A DNA stretch of 64,000 nucleotides from Prostheceraeus crozeri (GCA_907163375.1 CAJQUW010012922.1:1-64000), one strand, 5' to 3'; numbered from the stretch's first letter, positions 35,689-47,268 are shown. Notes: generated by a model from the letters alone, not told the origin. Translations and numbers: made by a program.

Positions 35689-38346
35689 CCTAATTGATTT
35701 TATTGATTTATACAACGTTTTGACGATCTTTTATGAATTAACCTTCGCATCAAAATTCGATCCGTCGTTCGGAGTTGTTTATTCAAAGCTAGTAACCAAA
35801 TTCTGAAGTTTTCAAACCCTTATTGGTCGAATTCTATAATGACATACATATCTTCTTTATTCGGTCAAATGACTTAATCTTCTTACTTTTGATTTTTAGC
35901 CACTATTTCCTAACTTGTATGTACACGATTTCGTTGAATAACCATTACGACCTCTGCGCAGAGTGAGTCTCGCGCAGTTTCTTATATTGAAGACGAGTTC
36001 TACCAGTCCTGAATTCTTTACTGTTTAATAAATTCCGGATATCAATGTTGACAGTTTCTCGACTGTTTCATACTGTTTCTACTATTCTCTCGATATCATT
36101 GCTATAGTTTTGCTTGCTTACTAACTTCATGTTTATCAAATACATTAATTGTTAAAATTATCTTTTGAAGATTGTACAACTCTCTTATTGTATTACAAAT
36201 TATTATTGCAAAATATCCTTAACACAAGAGAACCAGATTATTGAAGAGTTTAAAGTTGGTTATACGTGTATTTATTTGAGATATAATGGATTAAATTAGT
36301 TGAATATAATTTTCAATTTAACAAAATAAAATCACTAAACAATTAAGGTTACAAGTGTAACATCTAATTGACATAAGGACATTTAATAGAAAATAACATC
36401 ACATTGATAACAGCTGTCGCTTTTATAAATGGTTTGGTGTTGAACAAAATTATATTTGATGCGGTTAAACAAAAACATGTAATTTAGCGAAATGTCTATT
36501 TCAGTGTAGCAAACTTACTTTAGTCGCTTGTAAAATGCTTTTTGTAGCCTATTGAGCCCAAAAATTAATTACAATAATATTGGAATAGACTGTATAATTG
36601 ATATCTTATATATCAAAGTACATTATATCGAATTTATTATAGATGTTGTAAACCTCAAAGCAGGTGAAGTAATAATGTTCTTTTATATTTCATAAACGTT
36701 CATTATCTAGACAAAGAATCACCATATCAAGAGACGAAGTTGCAAAATTATCGAAGAAGAATATTTTTAACTGAAAATAAGGATGTTGTATCGTAACGAT
36801 AGTTAACGCTGATTGTCTATTCGTGCTCTGACTCGTGACACAAAAACGTGTTGAACGATGAACGACAACTACATGTAAGCCACCAGTGCAGACAAGTTGA
36901 TTTCTTCGTCGACAGCGTCGGGAAAATAATGTTGCACGGTTTGATGGTATGATTTTCAATAGGTATGAAATGTGTGAACCGATTCGTAAGAATTTCCTGA
37001 ATGTCCACCGCTCCTCCTCTCAATATCAACAACGACTGAGGTAAATTGATAGCCTCTTATGGAGGGAGATATGCACCTCGCCCCTCACACGACGTCCAAC
37101 GGAATTGACAGCATCTATCTCACTCATCAAACTCAATTCAACCAAAAATTTTGTTTCTTTGATACTTTCAAATTCTGATACTTGCCCGACGTTTGCGTAA
37201 TTGTCTTCTGAAATACTGTCATGACAATTGTATTCATGATTATACATTCCATGATGTGTAGTTTTATAATCTGGTTCAAGACCAAGACCACTGAGCGGCA
37301 GCAGAGAAAGCACCATTTTTCTGGGAGGTTTGACAAATTTGTGTTTCATTGAAATCAGATCTTCCCAGAGTTACAGAACGAGAGATAAAGGCCAGCGGTC
37401 CTTTCGTTCACCTGAGGAACGCGCAGCAGGTGACAAGTGTTTACAGTGATGCTGCACGTCGTACTTAAGTACAGGGTGATCGCGGTCATCCTGTGTATTA
37501 GGTAATAGCGGCTGTTCTGATAGATTGCAACGCTTTAACAGGGAAGTCGAGTTTATAAGTGTTTCCTTAATTAAGAAAGATAGAAGTCAATAAATAAATA
37601 AAATTGTGCTGGGAAAGTCAATAGACATAAAAAATCAATCTACAATTCACACTCTTCACACAAACTTGGGTCCGGGCGGACATCGTTTAACAAGTTAGTT
37701 GTTGCACTTATCCGTTTGACTCGACCTTCGGTCTCGTCAAAAGGACTCGTCCGACAACTATTACTTAAGGGTGTAGGGACCATCATCGATTGCCAAGCAG
37801 ACTGTACATGTAAACGCGGGTGATCCCGCCCATCCTTAATTATTGAGTGAAGTGTTATGCGAGAATTATTATCTATTGTCGTAATTATTTTAAGCATTTG
37901 TCTTCATAATATATTTATTCTATCACGTTTAAGTATTAAAGACAACTTTTGATGTAAGATACTTAAAAATGTAGTAAATGTAAAAGCTGTTAGTTTAATT
38001 TTGATCGAATTTTTATGTCAACGGTTGCTAAAATGATTGTTAAATCCGCCGGTTACCCGTTCATTAGCGATGATCAGATGACAAAATATCGCTGTAAATA
38101 TCGCTCGTTACCTTTCATTTTTATTAATTTTTGCTTCTGTTCAATCATGTTCATGAATTTCATACATTTATGTCAATTTACATAGATTTACATAGTTGCA
38201 ATGCTTGTGTTTGTCTTTATGCATTTATTCGTTTTTATGAGTATTTCTCTCTTGAGTTTTTTTCTTTGTTCTGTTTTGATTGCTGTGGTAGTTTTTCGTT
38301 CGTTCTGAGTTGTAAGGCACGAATTTTGAATGTCCCGTTTTGAAAG
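35689..38346. other. No gene recognised
   Basis: Open frames on the minus strand at 36690-37349 overlap one another in different frames and show no motif. A short hairpin at 37694 is listed separately. Confidence 0.4.
37694..37764. repeat. Short foldback, GTTGTCGCAC family
   Basis: GTTAGTTGTTGCAC at 37694 pairs imperfectly with GTCCGACAACTATTAC at 37749; an inner stem (TTTGAC with GTCAAA) continues the fold. Its arm ends match those of the hairpin at 10022. Confidence 0.6.
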
Positions 38347-38348
38347 TA

Positions 38349-40653
38349 CAGTAATACCTCGATATCTCGCCAACCTCGCCTCTCGCCACTTAATGCACCA
38401 GGACGGATTTCCTACCATGTTATATACCTCATTAAGTCGCCACCCTCGCCTCTCGCCCTCGCCAAGTAAATTCGAGACCGAATCCTATATGAGTCTGTTA
38501 AATTTTCCCTCGCTATGTCGCCTCGTCGAATAATGTCATCTGATTTGCAAATAAATTCATTTGATTTGTCAATGTGCTCGTCCAATCAGACAATAGCTCC
38601 CTTGTCTTACCTTGCGCGACCTGTTATGAGTCACAATTATGACCTTGTTGTCAACATTCTGAGAAAAAGATTGCCGGAATGGCTCCGAAGCGCAAACTAT
38701 TCTGTCTTAACGCGAATCAGAAGAAAGAAATATGTGTCTACTACTTGAACAACTCTGCCAAGACACAGCAGGAAATTGCAGCTGTGTTCAGTGGTAAATT
38801 CGGTCAAACAGTTAGCAGGAGAACTGTTGGAGATATTATCACAAGCAAGGAGAAATGGCTGAGAAATGATGGAACAAAGGATACAAAGAAAATGCGGTCA
38901 GGGCAACATGACAATCTTGAGATGGCTCTTAAGATGTGGTTTACGACAGCTCGTTCACAGAACGCCGTCATTACAGAAGCAGTCTTGCGAGAGAAGGCTA
39001 AGCAATTCGGTGATCAATTAGGTATCACGAACTTTCAATATTCAAATGGATGGATACAGAGGTTCAAGATGCGGTGTGGCATTTCCTGTAAGAACATTCT
39101 AGGAGAAAGTGCTGGTGTGGATGCAGACACAATCGATCGTGGAAGAGAAAAAATCGCATGTGTACTTCGAGACGCATCACTTCGTAACGTCTATAACCTG
39201 GATGAAACAGGGTTATTTTTCCGGATGCTCCCTAATCGATCGTTGACTACAAAGGAGTTTGTTAAAGGCATGAAGAAACCGAAAGATAGAATCTCAGTTA
39301 TGCTTTGTGTTAACGCTGATGGGTCGGACAAACTGAAGCCACTTGTCATCGGTAAGAGCTTGCACCCTCGCTGTTTCAAGCATTTCGACCCGAAATTATA
39401 CTGTGATTATTACGCCAACAGCAAGGCATGGATGGTTTATGGTATATTGCAAGATTTTCTAGTGGCCTTCAATCGACGGATGGTGAGAGAAAATCGTCAT
39501 ATCCTACTACTGATGGATAATGCACCAAGTCACATCATCCCAGAAAATTTGGATAACATTCGTTGTGAGTTCCTGCCTCCTACGACAACCAGTCATCTTC
39601 AGCCTATGGACGCCGGTATAATCAATTCGTTCAAGGTCAACTACCGTCGTCATCTGGTGCGTTTTCACATTGACGCCATAGACGAAGGACGACAACCAAA
39701 GGTGGAGATCAGTGATGCAATCCGCTGGACTAAATTGAGTTGGGAAGCTGTGACAGAGAACTGTATCAGTAATTGTTGGCGCCATACGGGAATTTTGCCT
39801 GTAGATGATTCCACTGAGGAAGTCAGGTCATCAGTTGCAGCAACCACGGAAACTGACCACTCTCTACGTGACTTTGGAAACATCTTCGAGCGATTACGTA
39901 TACCGAACGAGGTCTTGATGTCTCCTACTGAATACATCAATATTGATAAGGAACTTACCACTTGCGAAATGATGACCGACGAGGAGATCATAAAGTTTGT
40001 GAGTGGGGAAGAGAGTGACGATGATCTCGAAATTCAAGATAGAGAAGATGCGACATCAACTCGCATAACAAATGGCAAAGCAAATGAAGCTATTGATACA
40101 CTGTTACGCTATTTTGAGCAATCTGATACGACAACAAGTGATGATGTCGAAAGACTGTGCTATATAAAAAGACGAATTAGTTGCCTCTGTTCTTCTTCTC
40201 TAAAACAATCATCAATAATGGATTTTTTCACTCACCAATGATTTGTTAAATGATTGTTCTGATTTTGTTTCGTCATTTTTCTAATAGATTTATTCATGAT
40301 TTGCATCTTATCGCATATTCACTTGGCATTTGTGTTACCAACATCTGCATGTATATAAAGATAATAATACTTGCAAATCATCTTTACATAAATATGATGT
40401 GTTATCCTTATACATGTAGATGCAAATGATTATGGATTTGTAAATTTATGTTCATCTACGTAAGATAAGACAATTTGTTAGTAATAATGCATATTGAGTA
40501 CACAAAGGCCTACATACGTACGATATTTGATTACAAACAGAGATAATTGATAACACGACTGTGGAAATTTTACTCCCTCCTTATCTCGCCACCCTCGCTT
40601 CTCGCCAATAATTTACCTGGACCGGATGGTGGCGACATATCGAGGTATTACTG
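38349..40653 (+). mobile_element. Complete Tigger (pogo-type) element
   Basis: The inverted ends begin CAGTAATACCTCGATATCTC on the left and, complemented, CAGTAATACCTCGATATGTC on the right. TA lies directly outside each end (38347-38348, 40654-40655), as expected for Tc1/mariner/pogo insertion. The element is 2305 bp with one intact transposase. Subterminal CCTCGCCTCTCGCC-type repeats lie inside both ends. Confidence 0.95.
38679..40241 (+). CDS. Tigger transposase, intact
   Basis: A 520-residue cut-and-paste transposase of the pogo/Tigger branch of Tc1/mariner, acting at the element's ends in the nucleus. The N-terminal helix-turn-helix (about 12-60, psq/CENP-B N type) is followed by a CENPB-type DNA-binding region (about 75-135, with NGWIQRFKMRCGIS). 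The DDE_1 domain has D175 in VYNLDETGLFF, D280 in LLLMDNAPSH and D311 in LQPMDAGIINSFK, a DD30D spacing. The C-terminus is acidic, as usual in this family. Length and continuity suggest it is recent and could be functional. Confidence 0.95.
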   Translation: MAPKRKLFCLNANQKKEICVYYLNNSAKTQQEIAAVFSGKFGQTVSRRTVGDIITSKEKWLRNDGTKDTKKMRSGQHDNLEMALKMWFTTARSQNAVITEAVLREKAKQFGDQLGITNFQYSNGWIQRFKMRCGISCKNILGESAGVDADTIDRGREKIACVLRDASLRNVYNLDETGLFFRMLPNRSLTTKEFVKGMKKPKDRISVMLCVNADGSDKLKPLVIGKSLHPRCFKHFDPKLYCDYYANSKAWMVYGILQDFLVAFNRRMVRENRHILLLMDNAPSHIIPENLDNIRCEFLPPTTTSHLQPMDAGIINSFKVNYRRHLVRFHIDAIDEGRQPKVEISDAIRWTKLSWEAVTENCISNCWRHTGILPVDDSTEEVRSSVAATTETDHSLRDFGNIFERLRIPNEVLMSPTEYINIDKELTTCEMMTDEEIIKFVSGEESDDDLEIQDREDATSTRITNGKANEAIDTLLRYFEQSDTTTSDDVERLCYIKRRISCLCSSSLKQSSIMDFFTHQ

Positions 40654-40754
40654 TACATACGTAAACGGGATTCACTGTATTTCAGTTAATGGAGTACCTT
40701 ATCAAATAATTGATCTCGATGAAGATTTAATGAGCCATGTTGTATCGCTTTCAG

Positions 40755-41481
40755 AATATTTCAATTTCATCACTAAAGAAGCCGATGACAAGAAGGATGG
40801 CGAAGAAGGCGATATGGAAGAAGAAGAAGACGAGGAGCGCAACAGTGAAGATTCGGGTGACGAAGAGGAAAACCGACAGAGAAATAGGCGACAGGTGCGG
40901 GGAGATGAAGGAAAAGAGAATATGAATTTGAAAAAGAAGAGGGCGGAGAAGGAGAAGAGTAAACGTCAAAGAGGAAAACAGAGAGAAGTACAGGCAGTTG
41001 AAGAGGAGAGCAGTGATAAAGGTAATCGAAATTGCTTGGAAACGCATAAACTGCAGGTCAAATCCTCGTCTAAATTCTTTAGGTTTTAGAGGTATTCGTG
41101 TATATGTATTACTCTTAGATAGTTAATTGAAATGATCACTATGAAATAGTACAAGAATAAATATTGAATTAGTTTGGAATACACCCGCTTTTAAGATATT
41201 TAAGGATTCATGCTGTATCGCTTTCAGAAAATTTCATCACAAACGTAACTGACGACAAACGGGATGATGAGGAAGGAGATTTGGAGAGAGAGAAAAACCT
41301 TAGGAGAAATAAGCGAAAGGTGCGGGTGGATGAAGAAAAGAAGGAGGGTAAAAGTCAAAGAGGAAAGAAGAGAAAAGTTGAAGAGGAGAGCAGTGATAAG
41401 ATAGAGGAAGTCGACTTGCGACAGAGACTCATAAGGAAACGGGCTGCAAAGATGATTGACTTCAAAGATTATGTACAATAA
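40755..41481 (+). CDS. Tandemly duplicated charged exon of an unknown gene
   Basis: Exon 1 (40755-41021) follows TATCGCTTTCAG and encodes NFITKEADDKKDGEEGDM, then alternating Glu-rich and Lys/Arg-rich stretches, to a GTAATC donor. Exon 2 (41228-41481) follows the same TATCGCTTTCAG acceptor, begins NFITNVTDDKRDDEEGDL in the same phase, and ends KRAAKMIDFKDYVQ and stop. Both contain VEEESSDK near the end, so the second is a diverged duplicate that serves as terminal exon. An upstream acceptor at 40685 (VNGVPYQIIDLDEDLMSH) may extend exon 1. High charge suggests a coiled or disordered nuclear protein; family unknown. The Tigger element sits about 100 bp upstream. Confidence 0.5.
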
Positions 41482-42225
41482 TATTGAGTAGAATTTAGTA
41501 CATGTATGAGTTTTATACAGGTATATTGAGTATTGTTATCTGATACAAATTCCATTGTTACACATTATATTTCATGAGTCCATGAAAATGTAGCCTGCTC
41601 ATGGCAAATACATACATGCATGTCAGTCTCCGGCAAATGATTTTTGAATTTTACGTACATGTAACTGTTAGAGTGCAGATTTTAATGAGCAACTCTATAG
41701 ATTTTCAGGTTAGGTCCATTCACAAATAGTTGCATTTCATTTATAATGTGATACATTTCTATGTGGACAAAAGTATGTTAATTGCGAGTTGGCTTCTTAA
41801 TCCGCTCGTAAGTTCCCTCTATTACTACGATAAGTCTTAGGAAGTTATGCATGTCGTAGGAAATTCTCTTTATTAATGTCATATCATCGAAGTAGATATA
41901 TTCGTTTATGTCTCTGCTCATAATACTAGATATCTGGATTATCCATCTAAGTGTGGTGGCATTGGAAATATGCGTGATATCACTAACCAAGATTAGGTGC
42001 CCACCTTGTGCCAAATATCTAAAGGCCGTACAAACTGGAATTGAAAATGATCAGCTATTATTTCTTTCAGTTGGATGTCTTAATTAATTTTCAAACACAT
42101 CTTTACAAAGATCCATTAAAATATCTTTCTAAAACAGATGCCTATCAAAAAACCATCAATTGTGTCCTCTATTGTATCAAACCGGTCACAAAACCAGAGG
42201 TTTTTGAATCTATCTAATAACAGGT
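41482..42225. other. No gene recognised
   Basis: AT-rich DNA, ending with ATCTAATAACAG just before the mariner-like frame. No inverted ends for that element were identified here. Confidence 0.4.
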
Positions 42226-43158
42226 TTGCCACGTCGCCACACGATTGAGGAACGCGTGTTCATTGTGAAAAACTATTATCAAACTGGCAATTATCGTGAA
42301 GTAGTTCGACGCTTTGAAGACACGTATGGAAGACCAATTGATAGGAAATCGATTCCATCATTGATTAAGAGATTTGAGTCCACTGGAAGAGTTGACGAAG
42401 AGGGACATGGTAGACCATCAAGTGAAAGCCATAGTGAACAGGTAGCCGCGGTTGCCGGTGCTATCACTGAAATGGGTGATAATTTCTCTATCCGCAAGGC
42501 ATCCGCTGATCTTGACATTTCAAAACCAACTGTTCATCGAATTCTGAAAGTCGACTTGGGATTGAAAAGCTATCACTTCTCGTTGCATCAAGAACTTAAT
42601 GAAGACGATCCTGATCGACGTTTGAATTTTTGTGAGGACTTACTACGTTTATTGGAACGAGATCACCAATTGGTCAATAAAGTTGTCTGGACAGACGAGG
42701 CGAAGTTCTTTTTAAACGGAACTGTGAATCGCCACAATTCAGTTTATTGGTCAGATCACAACGAGCTTCGTCTAAGCACCAAGTCCATGGACCAACGTGG
42801 TGTAACAGTGTGGGCTGGCGTTTCATCCCGAGGTGTGACGGAGCCATTCTTCTTTCGAGAGACTGTCAAAGAAGAGAATTATCTTAGTATGCTGCAAAGC
42901 GTGCTGCCGCGAATCACCGATCTTGGGAGCATTTTCATGCAGGATGGGGCATCGGCGCATTATTACCGTTCCGTCATAAATTACTTAAACAGTAATTTTC
43001 CCAACCGCTGGATTGGACGCCGTGGTAGCCTTTTGGAATGGCCTCCAAGATCACCAGACTTAACACCGTGTGATTTTTTTCTTTGGGGACACGTAAAAGA
43101 GATTGTATACAGGAGTCATCCTCAAACCTTGGATGAATTGGAAGACTGTATTGACTGA
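42226..43158 (+). pseudogene. Tc1/mariner-superfamily transposase with late stop
   Basis: An open frame of 310 codons without an initiator ATG at its start (it opens with TTG, PRRHTIEERVFIVKNYY). The N-terminal helix-turn-helix region resembles the DUF4817 type and is followed by a second HTH (SIRKASADLDISKPTVHRIL). The DDE core has D157 in VVWTDEAKFF, D240 in FMQDGASAHY and D278 in PPRSPDLTPCDFFLWGHVK; 37 residues separate the last two (DD37D). The frame ends at TGA after LEDCID, but similar sequence (IACRLKEIF) follows, so the C-terminus is probably truncated by a nonsense change. The lost start may be an upstream exon. No TIRs found. Confidence 0.82.
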
Positions 43159-44309
43159 ATTGCATGTAGACTCAAGGAAATTTTTGGAGAAAAACTATAG
43201 GCCTACTCACTTTTTTCAACCACAACCAGTTGACTATACTTGATCTATCGGTATATCTGTTATTGAATATATCTGACTTTTTGAAGGAAAATATAATCCA
43301 AAGAAATCCTACAACAATTGAAGACCTCTAAAGAATTTTTATAGAGGAACAGCGCATCATGTTTCGAGAAAAATACGATCCTCTATTATTTGATCCAAAG
43401 GAAATAAAATATATGTGACAGCCTGGTGACTTCATGGGGAGTATTGAGTTGATGAAAACATTCGTACGTAACTTATGTAACTAATACAAGGTAATTTTCG
43501 AAAAGATTCCGTTTGTTTGCTTCAAATAAACCCCATTTAACTTTAGGACGGCCGATTTTTGAAAATATTCATGTTTTCAGAATTCTTTTACGATTCTGTG
43601 TCCGTATCCCTTCCTTCTCTGTCCGTTTCGCTATGTAAGCTAAGTATTGTATCTTGATAATTGGCCACTAATCAGTAATAATAATAAAGATAATCATAAT
43701 TAGTACCTAATTATGTTTCGTTGATGTAAGGCGCAGGAATATTTGGTCGAGTACGCAAAAATAATTTACTTCAACCAAGTTTAATCTTTCATGCATAAAT
43801 CAACATAAATTATCATTCAAAACATAATGAAAGCCATTAGTGTCGTGTCAGTCTTTAAGCATCAGGAGTTCGAATCTCCTGTCTCAGCGCTACAGAGATT
43901 TTGGAAGATGCAATAACTGACCGACCTAAATAGCCTATTACAAACATAGCGAAATTTCGATGTGGCAAAAGATGCTGTCCAACATGAATTCTATCGGTGC
44001 GCATAGTGGTATATGCAGCATCTTAGTTGAAGCGTAAGTTTCAGCATGCTGCGGTGAGAACGTTGCTCTCAATCGCCTGATATATTCCGTTGTGCAATAT
44101 ATGCCACAAAACATAGGTCATACTATGGTTCTGGAAATCCGCTGTCAGTAAATTCCTTTATCATTACAAACGTCAAGGTTGCTGATCCTCAACTCCCGGC
44201 GTGGGTGCCAACCCAATTTGAGTAAAAGTCAGCAGATACTCCGCAAGTTTAACTATCAGCCGAATGCAGTCCATGACCAATTGCTGAAACGCGGATACTC
44301 TGACATGAA
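43159..44309. other. No gene recognised
   Basis: A T-arm-like string (AGGAGTTCGAATCTCCT) at about 43867 is all that resembles a tRNA; a full cloverleaf is not present. No other feature. Confidence 0.4.
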
Positions 44310-44314
44310 GGGGC
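44310..44314. repeat. Target site duplication, left (GGGGC)
   Basis: GGGGC directly precedes the CACAGTG terminus; the same 5 bp follow the right terminus. Five-bp GC-rich duplications are typical of Transib and RAG-like transposition. Confidence 0.9.
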
Positions 44315-44361
44315 CACAGTGGGGCGTTTGATAGGGTGATTATGAAATTTGCGCGAAAATT
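44315..44361 (+). repeat. Left terminal inverted repeat (RSS-like)
   Basis: CACAGTGGGGC, then a 16-bp spacer, then ATGAAATTTG and an A-rich GAAAATT. The right end has the same two blocks with a 6-bp spacer. Confidence 0.88.
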
Positions 44362-45066
44362 CACTTGATGACTTGATTTCGACGTATATAGGGTATTTTT
44401 TATGAGGATTTCATTTTTTAACAAATTGATGGACTACAACTGATAGTTATTCCGCAAATTGGATGTATTTAGGCTAACTTGCCTTTCTGTGACACTTCAG
44501 GCCATTAATAGCTTTTTAATAATTTTACCAAGAATCGAATGAATATGTACAAAATCTACAATTGATAACTTAACCAATAATAGTTTGTCGCCTGCTGAAT
44601 ACGAAGATAGTGAGCCACACACTTTCTGACATGGGTGTACTAAGAAAAGAGGAAGAAAATTAAAATACAATCAACATAAGAAACATGTCAATCCGTCTGA
44701 TTACATTACCCAGATTATATGCCCTTTAATTTTTTAGCTTAGCATTTTCCTTTCCATCGTTTGTTTCGGTAGAATTTCCGGTAGTACTTGAACATTTTTA
44801 TCAGTAATGCTTCGAAGTGGGTATCAAGATTTCTAGCAGGGTATTGGATTCGAGTTATGTCTATTTTTAACTCTGGGATGCCCTGGGATATCAACATTTT
44901 TAGTATCCAGATTTCTAGAAGGTGCTGCTATTTTTAAACTCTGGGAAGCCCTGAAGATAACAACCAATAAGAATTCCATATGGGGAAATACATATTTCAC
45001 TATATACTACATATAGCTACACTATACACTACCTGGAGTCGGAAAGCTACCACTTACGGACTTGTT

Positions 45067-47268
45067 ATGGCGACTGCGTCGAGTTATTTGAAGGTGCTTA
45101 CCTATTCTGACTTCAGTACTTGCTACGATGAACTGAAAGTGTCACGCTTTACTGCAGTACCAGAGAGAGATCTGGCCAAGCGAGTGATCGAAAAGAACGA
45201 CCTTGGAGATATGGTGGAATTTGAGGAAGTTTACAATGCCGTTAATATCTTCTTTCGGAAAAGACTTACCTGTTTGCGATCCAAAATACCCCAGGATTTG
45301 ACTGAAGTGTTGCTACGTTATGAAAGCGAGAATGAAGCTATTGTGGAGAATGACAACGTCAGCAAGGAAAGCCAATACACTCGCTCACTGGTGGATATAG
45401 GAGAGAGACAACGTTACAACAGAACTAAACCTATAATTGATTACCTTCGAAACATGGCGTGGAAGAATAAAGTGACTCTAAACGAACTTCTCGGCGTTGT
45501 AACAAAACAGACCAACTATACTTCTCAGCGAGATACATCGTCATTGGGTGATCAACTAATCAGTGGAGGAGAGAAGAGCAACGTCGTTCCACTGGAAACC
45601 AGCATTTTCCTGAAACATAGACTCAATCTTGGACGTGGTAGTTATCAGTGTCTTTCGAAAGTTCTAGCTAATGACAAACGACTGAAATTTGAGTCATGGA
45701 AAACTGTTCGCCAGGCTGAGCGCGAGATCACTCCACAGATCTTGCGAAGCACCGCCCCTTCTGGTGTTTTGTTCAGCTATTTTGATTCTTTGAAGATGAC
45801 TCTTACACAGCTGTTATCCCTTCATGCTAAACAGGAGACAGCTACTCGACTAACTGTGTACATCAAGGATGGTGTAGATGGATCTGGCTCTCACGGTATT
45901 TATCACCAAGACAACAACGAACAAACTCACAACATCATTATGTTCATGTTCTGCGTTTTGAAGATAGAAGAAACGGACACTGGAAGAAGTGTATTTCAAG
46001 AACCCAAACCGGCGTCGCCTTTCTCACAACGTCCACTTTTCCTTCTCCTTGGTAAGGAACTATATGGTAACTTGGTAAGTGTAAAAGAAGCAGTTGAAGA
46101 ACGTTCAAAGGTGAGCGCCATGAAGATAGAACTTCCGAATCGCACATACACCATCTCTGTTACGGGAGAAATGACCATGATTGACGCGAAGATGCGTGCA
46201 CTATTGAGCGGATTGGGCGGCGCCTACTGCCTCCTCTGCACAACAGACCAGGAAACCGCTTGTGGTCGAGGTACTGGAAATCTTGACATAGAAACGTGCT
46301 TCGCCATAAATCGTGACTGTGCTGAAACCCAGAGTGACTTCGAAAGACTTCGCCAAGAAGATGGAAAAGTGAGAACACGTCAGCAAGACTATGTGGATCG
46401 CAAGGGCTTGACACAAGAGCCCCTTCTACAAGTAAATATCAACCATGTCAGTCCACTTCACTGTCTTCTGCGGTCATTCGATTTCATTCTCAAACTTGTC
46501 TATTTTCTCCGTGCTGGTATTCGTCTTTGGACAGATTCACAGGTCAAGCTTGGTGCTTCCTTCAGACACCTCATGAATGCCAAGGACGAGGTGAGAAGAT
46601 TAGCTCATGAAGCAACAAGTATCCCTATCGATTCGGCGGATCCTACAGGAAAAGGCGGCAACGTCAACAAAGGTGATACATGTCGGGAATATCTAACAAA
46701 ATACCGCGAAGTGTTGGTCGGCTTCGTACCTGAACGTCATCAGAATTCTTTGAGAGAACTGATTTGTCGCATTTGGATATGTGTGCGTGTATACACTAGC
46801 TCTCGGTGTGTGAACACAAACGAATATAGAGCTTTCTCCTTGGAAACGTACAAATTCATTCTCACACGCTTCGACAATTGTGATAGAGTTCAGTGGATAA
46901 ATGTCCCACCAACTCTACATTCTCTTCTCGCTCATGGTTGGGAGCTTGTGAAAGCAAACAATGGGTTTGGACTTGGAGAGTACACCGAGCAAGGATTGGA
47001 AAACAATCACAAATTTCTTAGATACTATCGACAACATCTCGCCAGAAAAAACAATCAGTCCAACAATTTGGATGACTGCCTAATCAGATTATGGCTGAAG
47101 TCCGATCCCAAAGTCCGAGCAACTGCTCCTGAGCCAAAATGCAACCACTGCAAGATGATGGGACACTTCACTATATCGTGTGGAGCAAGGAGAAGGGACG
47201 ACAGTCATTCTACAAGTGCAGAGAGAACGATGGATGAACATTTTTTTGATATCCTTTTCGTTGATTGA
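45067..47268 (+). CDS. RAG1-like transposase/recombinase (Transib/RAG1L), intact
   Basis: A 733-residue DDE recombinase that would cut at the CACAGTG ends. I start at 45067 (MATASSYLKVLTY; G at -3 and +4) rather than the in-frame ATG at 44980, whose extra 29 residues look untranslated. Matches to the RAG1 core, in order: NLGRGSYQCL and WKTVRQAEREITP before the core; D268 in IKDGVDGSGSHG (RAG1 D600); D373 in TMIDAKMRALLSGLGGAYC (D708); zinc pair C388/C391; GKGGNVNKGDTCREYL; ERHQNSLREL; zinc pair H618/H623 in TLHSLLAHGWEL (H937/H942, same 5-residue step); E645 in TEQGLENNHK (E962); then LARKNNQSNNLDDCL and SDP as in Transib. C692-C705 is a CX2CX3GHX4C knuckle as in the C-terminal tail of amphioxus RAG1L. 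The N-terminal RING of vertebrate RAG1 is absent. By eye, the position of RAG1 R848 falls near V533, not arginine. Transib versus RAGL needs a tree. Confidence 0.93.
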   Translation: MATASSYLKVLTYSDFSTCYDELKVSRFTAVPERDLAKRVIEKNDLGDMVEFEEVYNAVNIFFRKRLTCLRSKIPQDLTEVLLRYESENEAIVENDNVSKESQYTRSLVDIGERQRYNRTKPIIDYLRNMAWKNKVTLNELLGVVTKQTNYTSQRDTSSLGDQLISGGEKSNVVPLETSIFLKHRLNLGRGSYQCLSKVLANDKRLKFESWKTVRQAEREITPQILRSTAPSGVLFSYFDSLKMTLTQLLSLHAKQETATRLTVYIKDGVDGSGSHGIYHQDNNEQTHNIIMFMFCVLKIEETDTGRSVFQEPKPASPFSQRPLFLLLGKELYGNLVSVKEAVEERSKVSAMKIELPNRTYTISVTGEMTMIDAKMRALLSGLGGAYCLLCTTDQETACGRGTGNLDIETCFAINRDCAETQSDFERLRQEDGKVRTRQQDYVDRKGLTQEPLLQVNINHVSPLHCLLRSFDFILKLVYFLRAGIRLWTDSQVKLGASFRHLMNAKDEVRRLAHEATSIPIDSADPTGKGGNVNKGDTCREYLTKYREVLVGFVPERHQNSLRELICRIWICVRVYTSSRCVNTNEYRAFSLETYKFILTRFDNCDRVQWINVPPTLHSLLAHGWELVKANNGFGLGEYTEQGLENNHKFLRYYRQHLARKNNQSNNLDDCLIRLWLKSDPKVRATAPEPKCNHCKMMGHFTISCGARRRDDSHSTSAERTMDEHFFDILFVD

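Noticed and set aside
36690-37349. Minus-strand gene cluster
   Set aside because: Overlapping frames in different phases, cysteine- and serine-rich by chance, no recognised domain, no consistent exon structure.
40547-40754. Start of the charged protein inside the Tigger right end
   Set aside because: The first codons read the transposon's inverted repeat; acceptors at 40685 and 40755 give a better exon start.
43840-43910. tRNA gene
   Set aside because: A convincing T arm is present (AGGAGTTCGAATCTCCT), but no acceptor stem partner, D arm or anticodon arm could be placed.
44980-45066. 29-residue N-terminal extension of the RAG1-like protein
   Set aside because: The upstream ATG has poorer context (C at -3) and the residues are not protein-like; the ATG at 45067 has G at -3 and +4.
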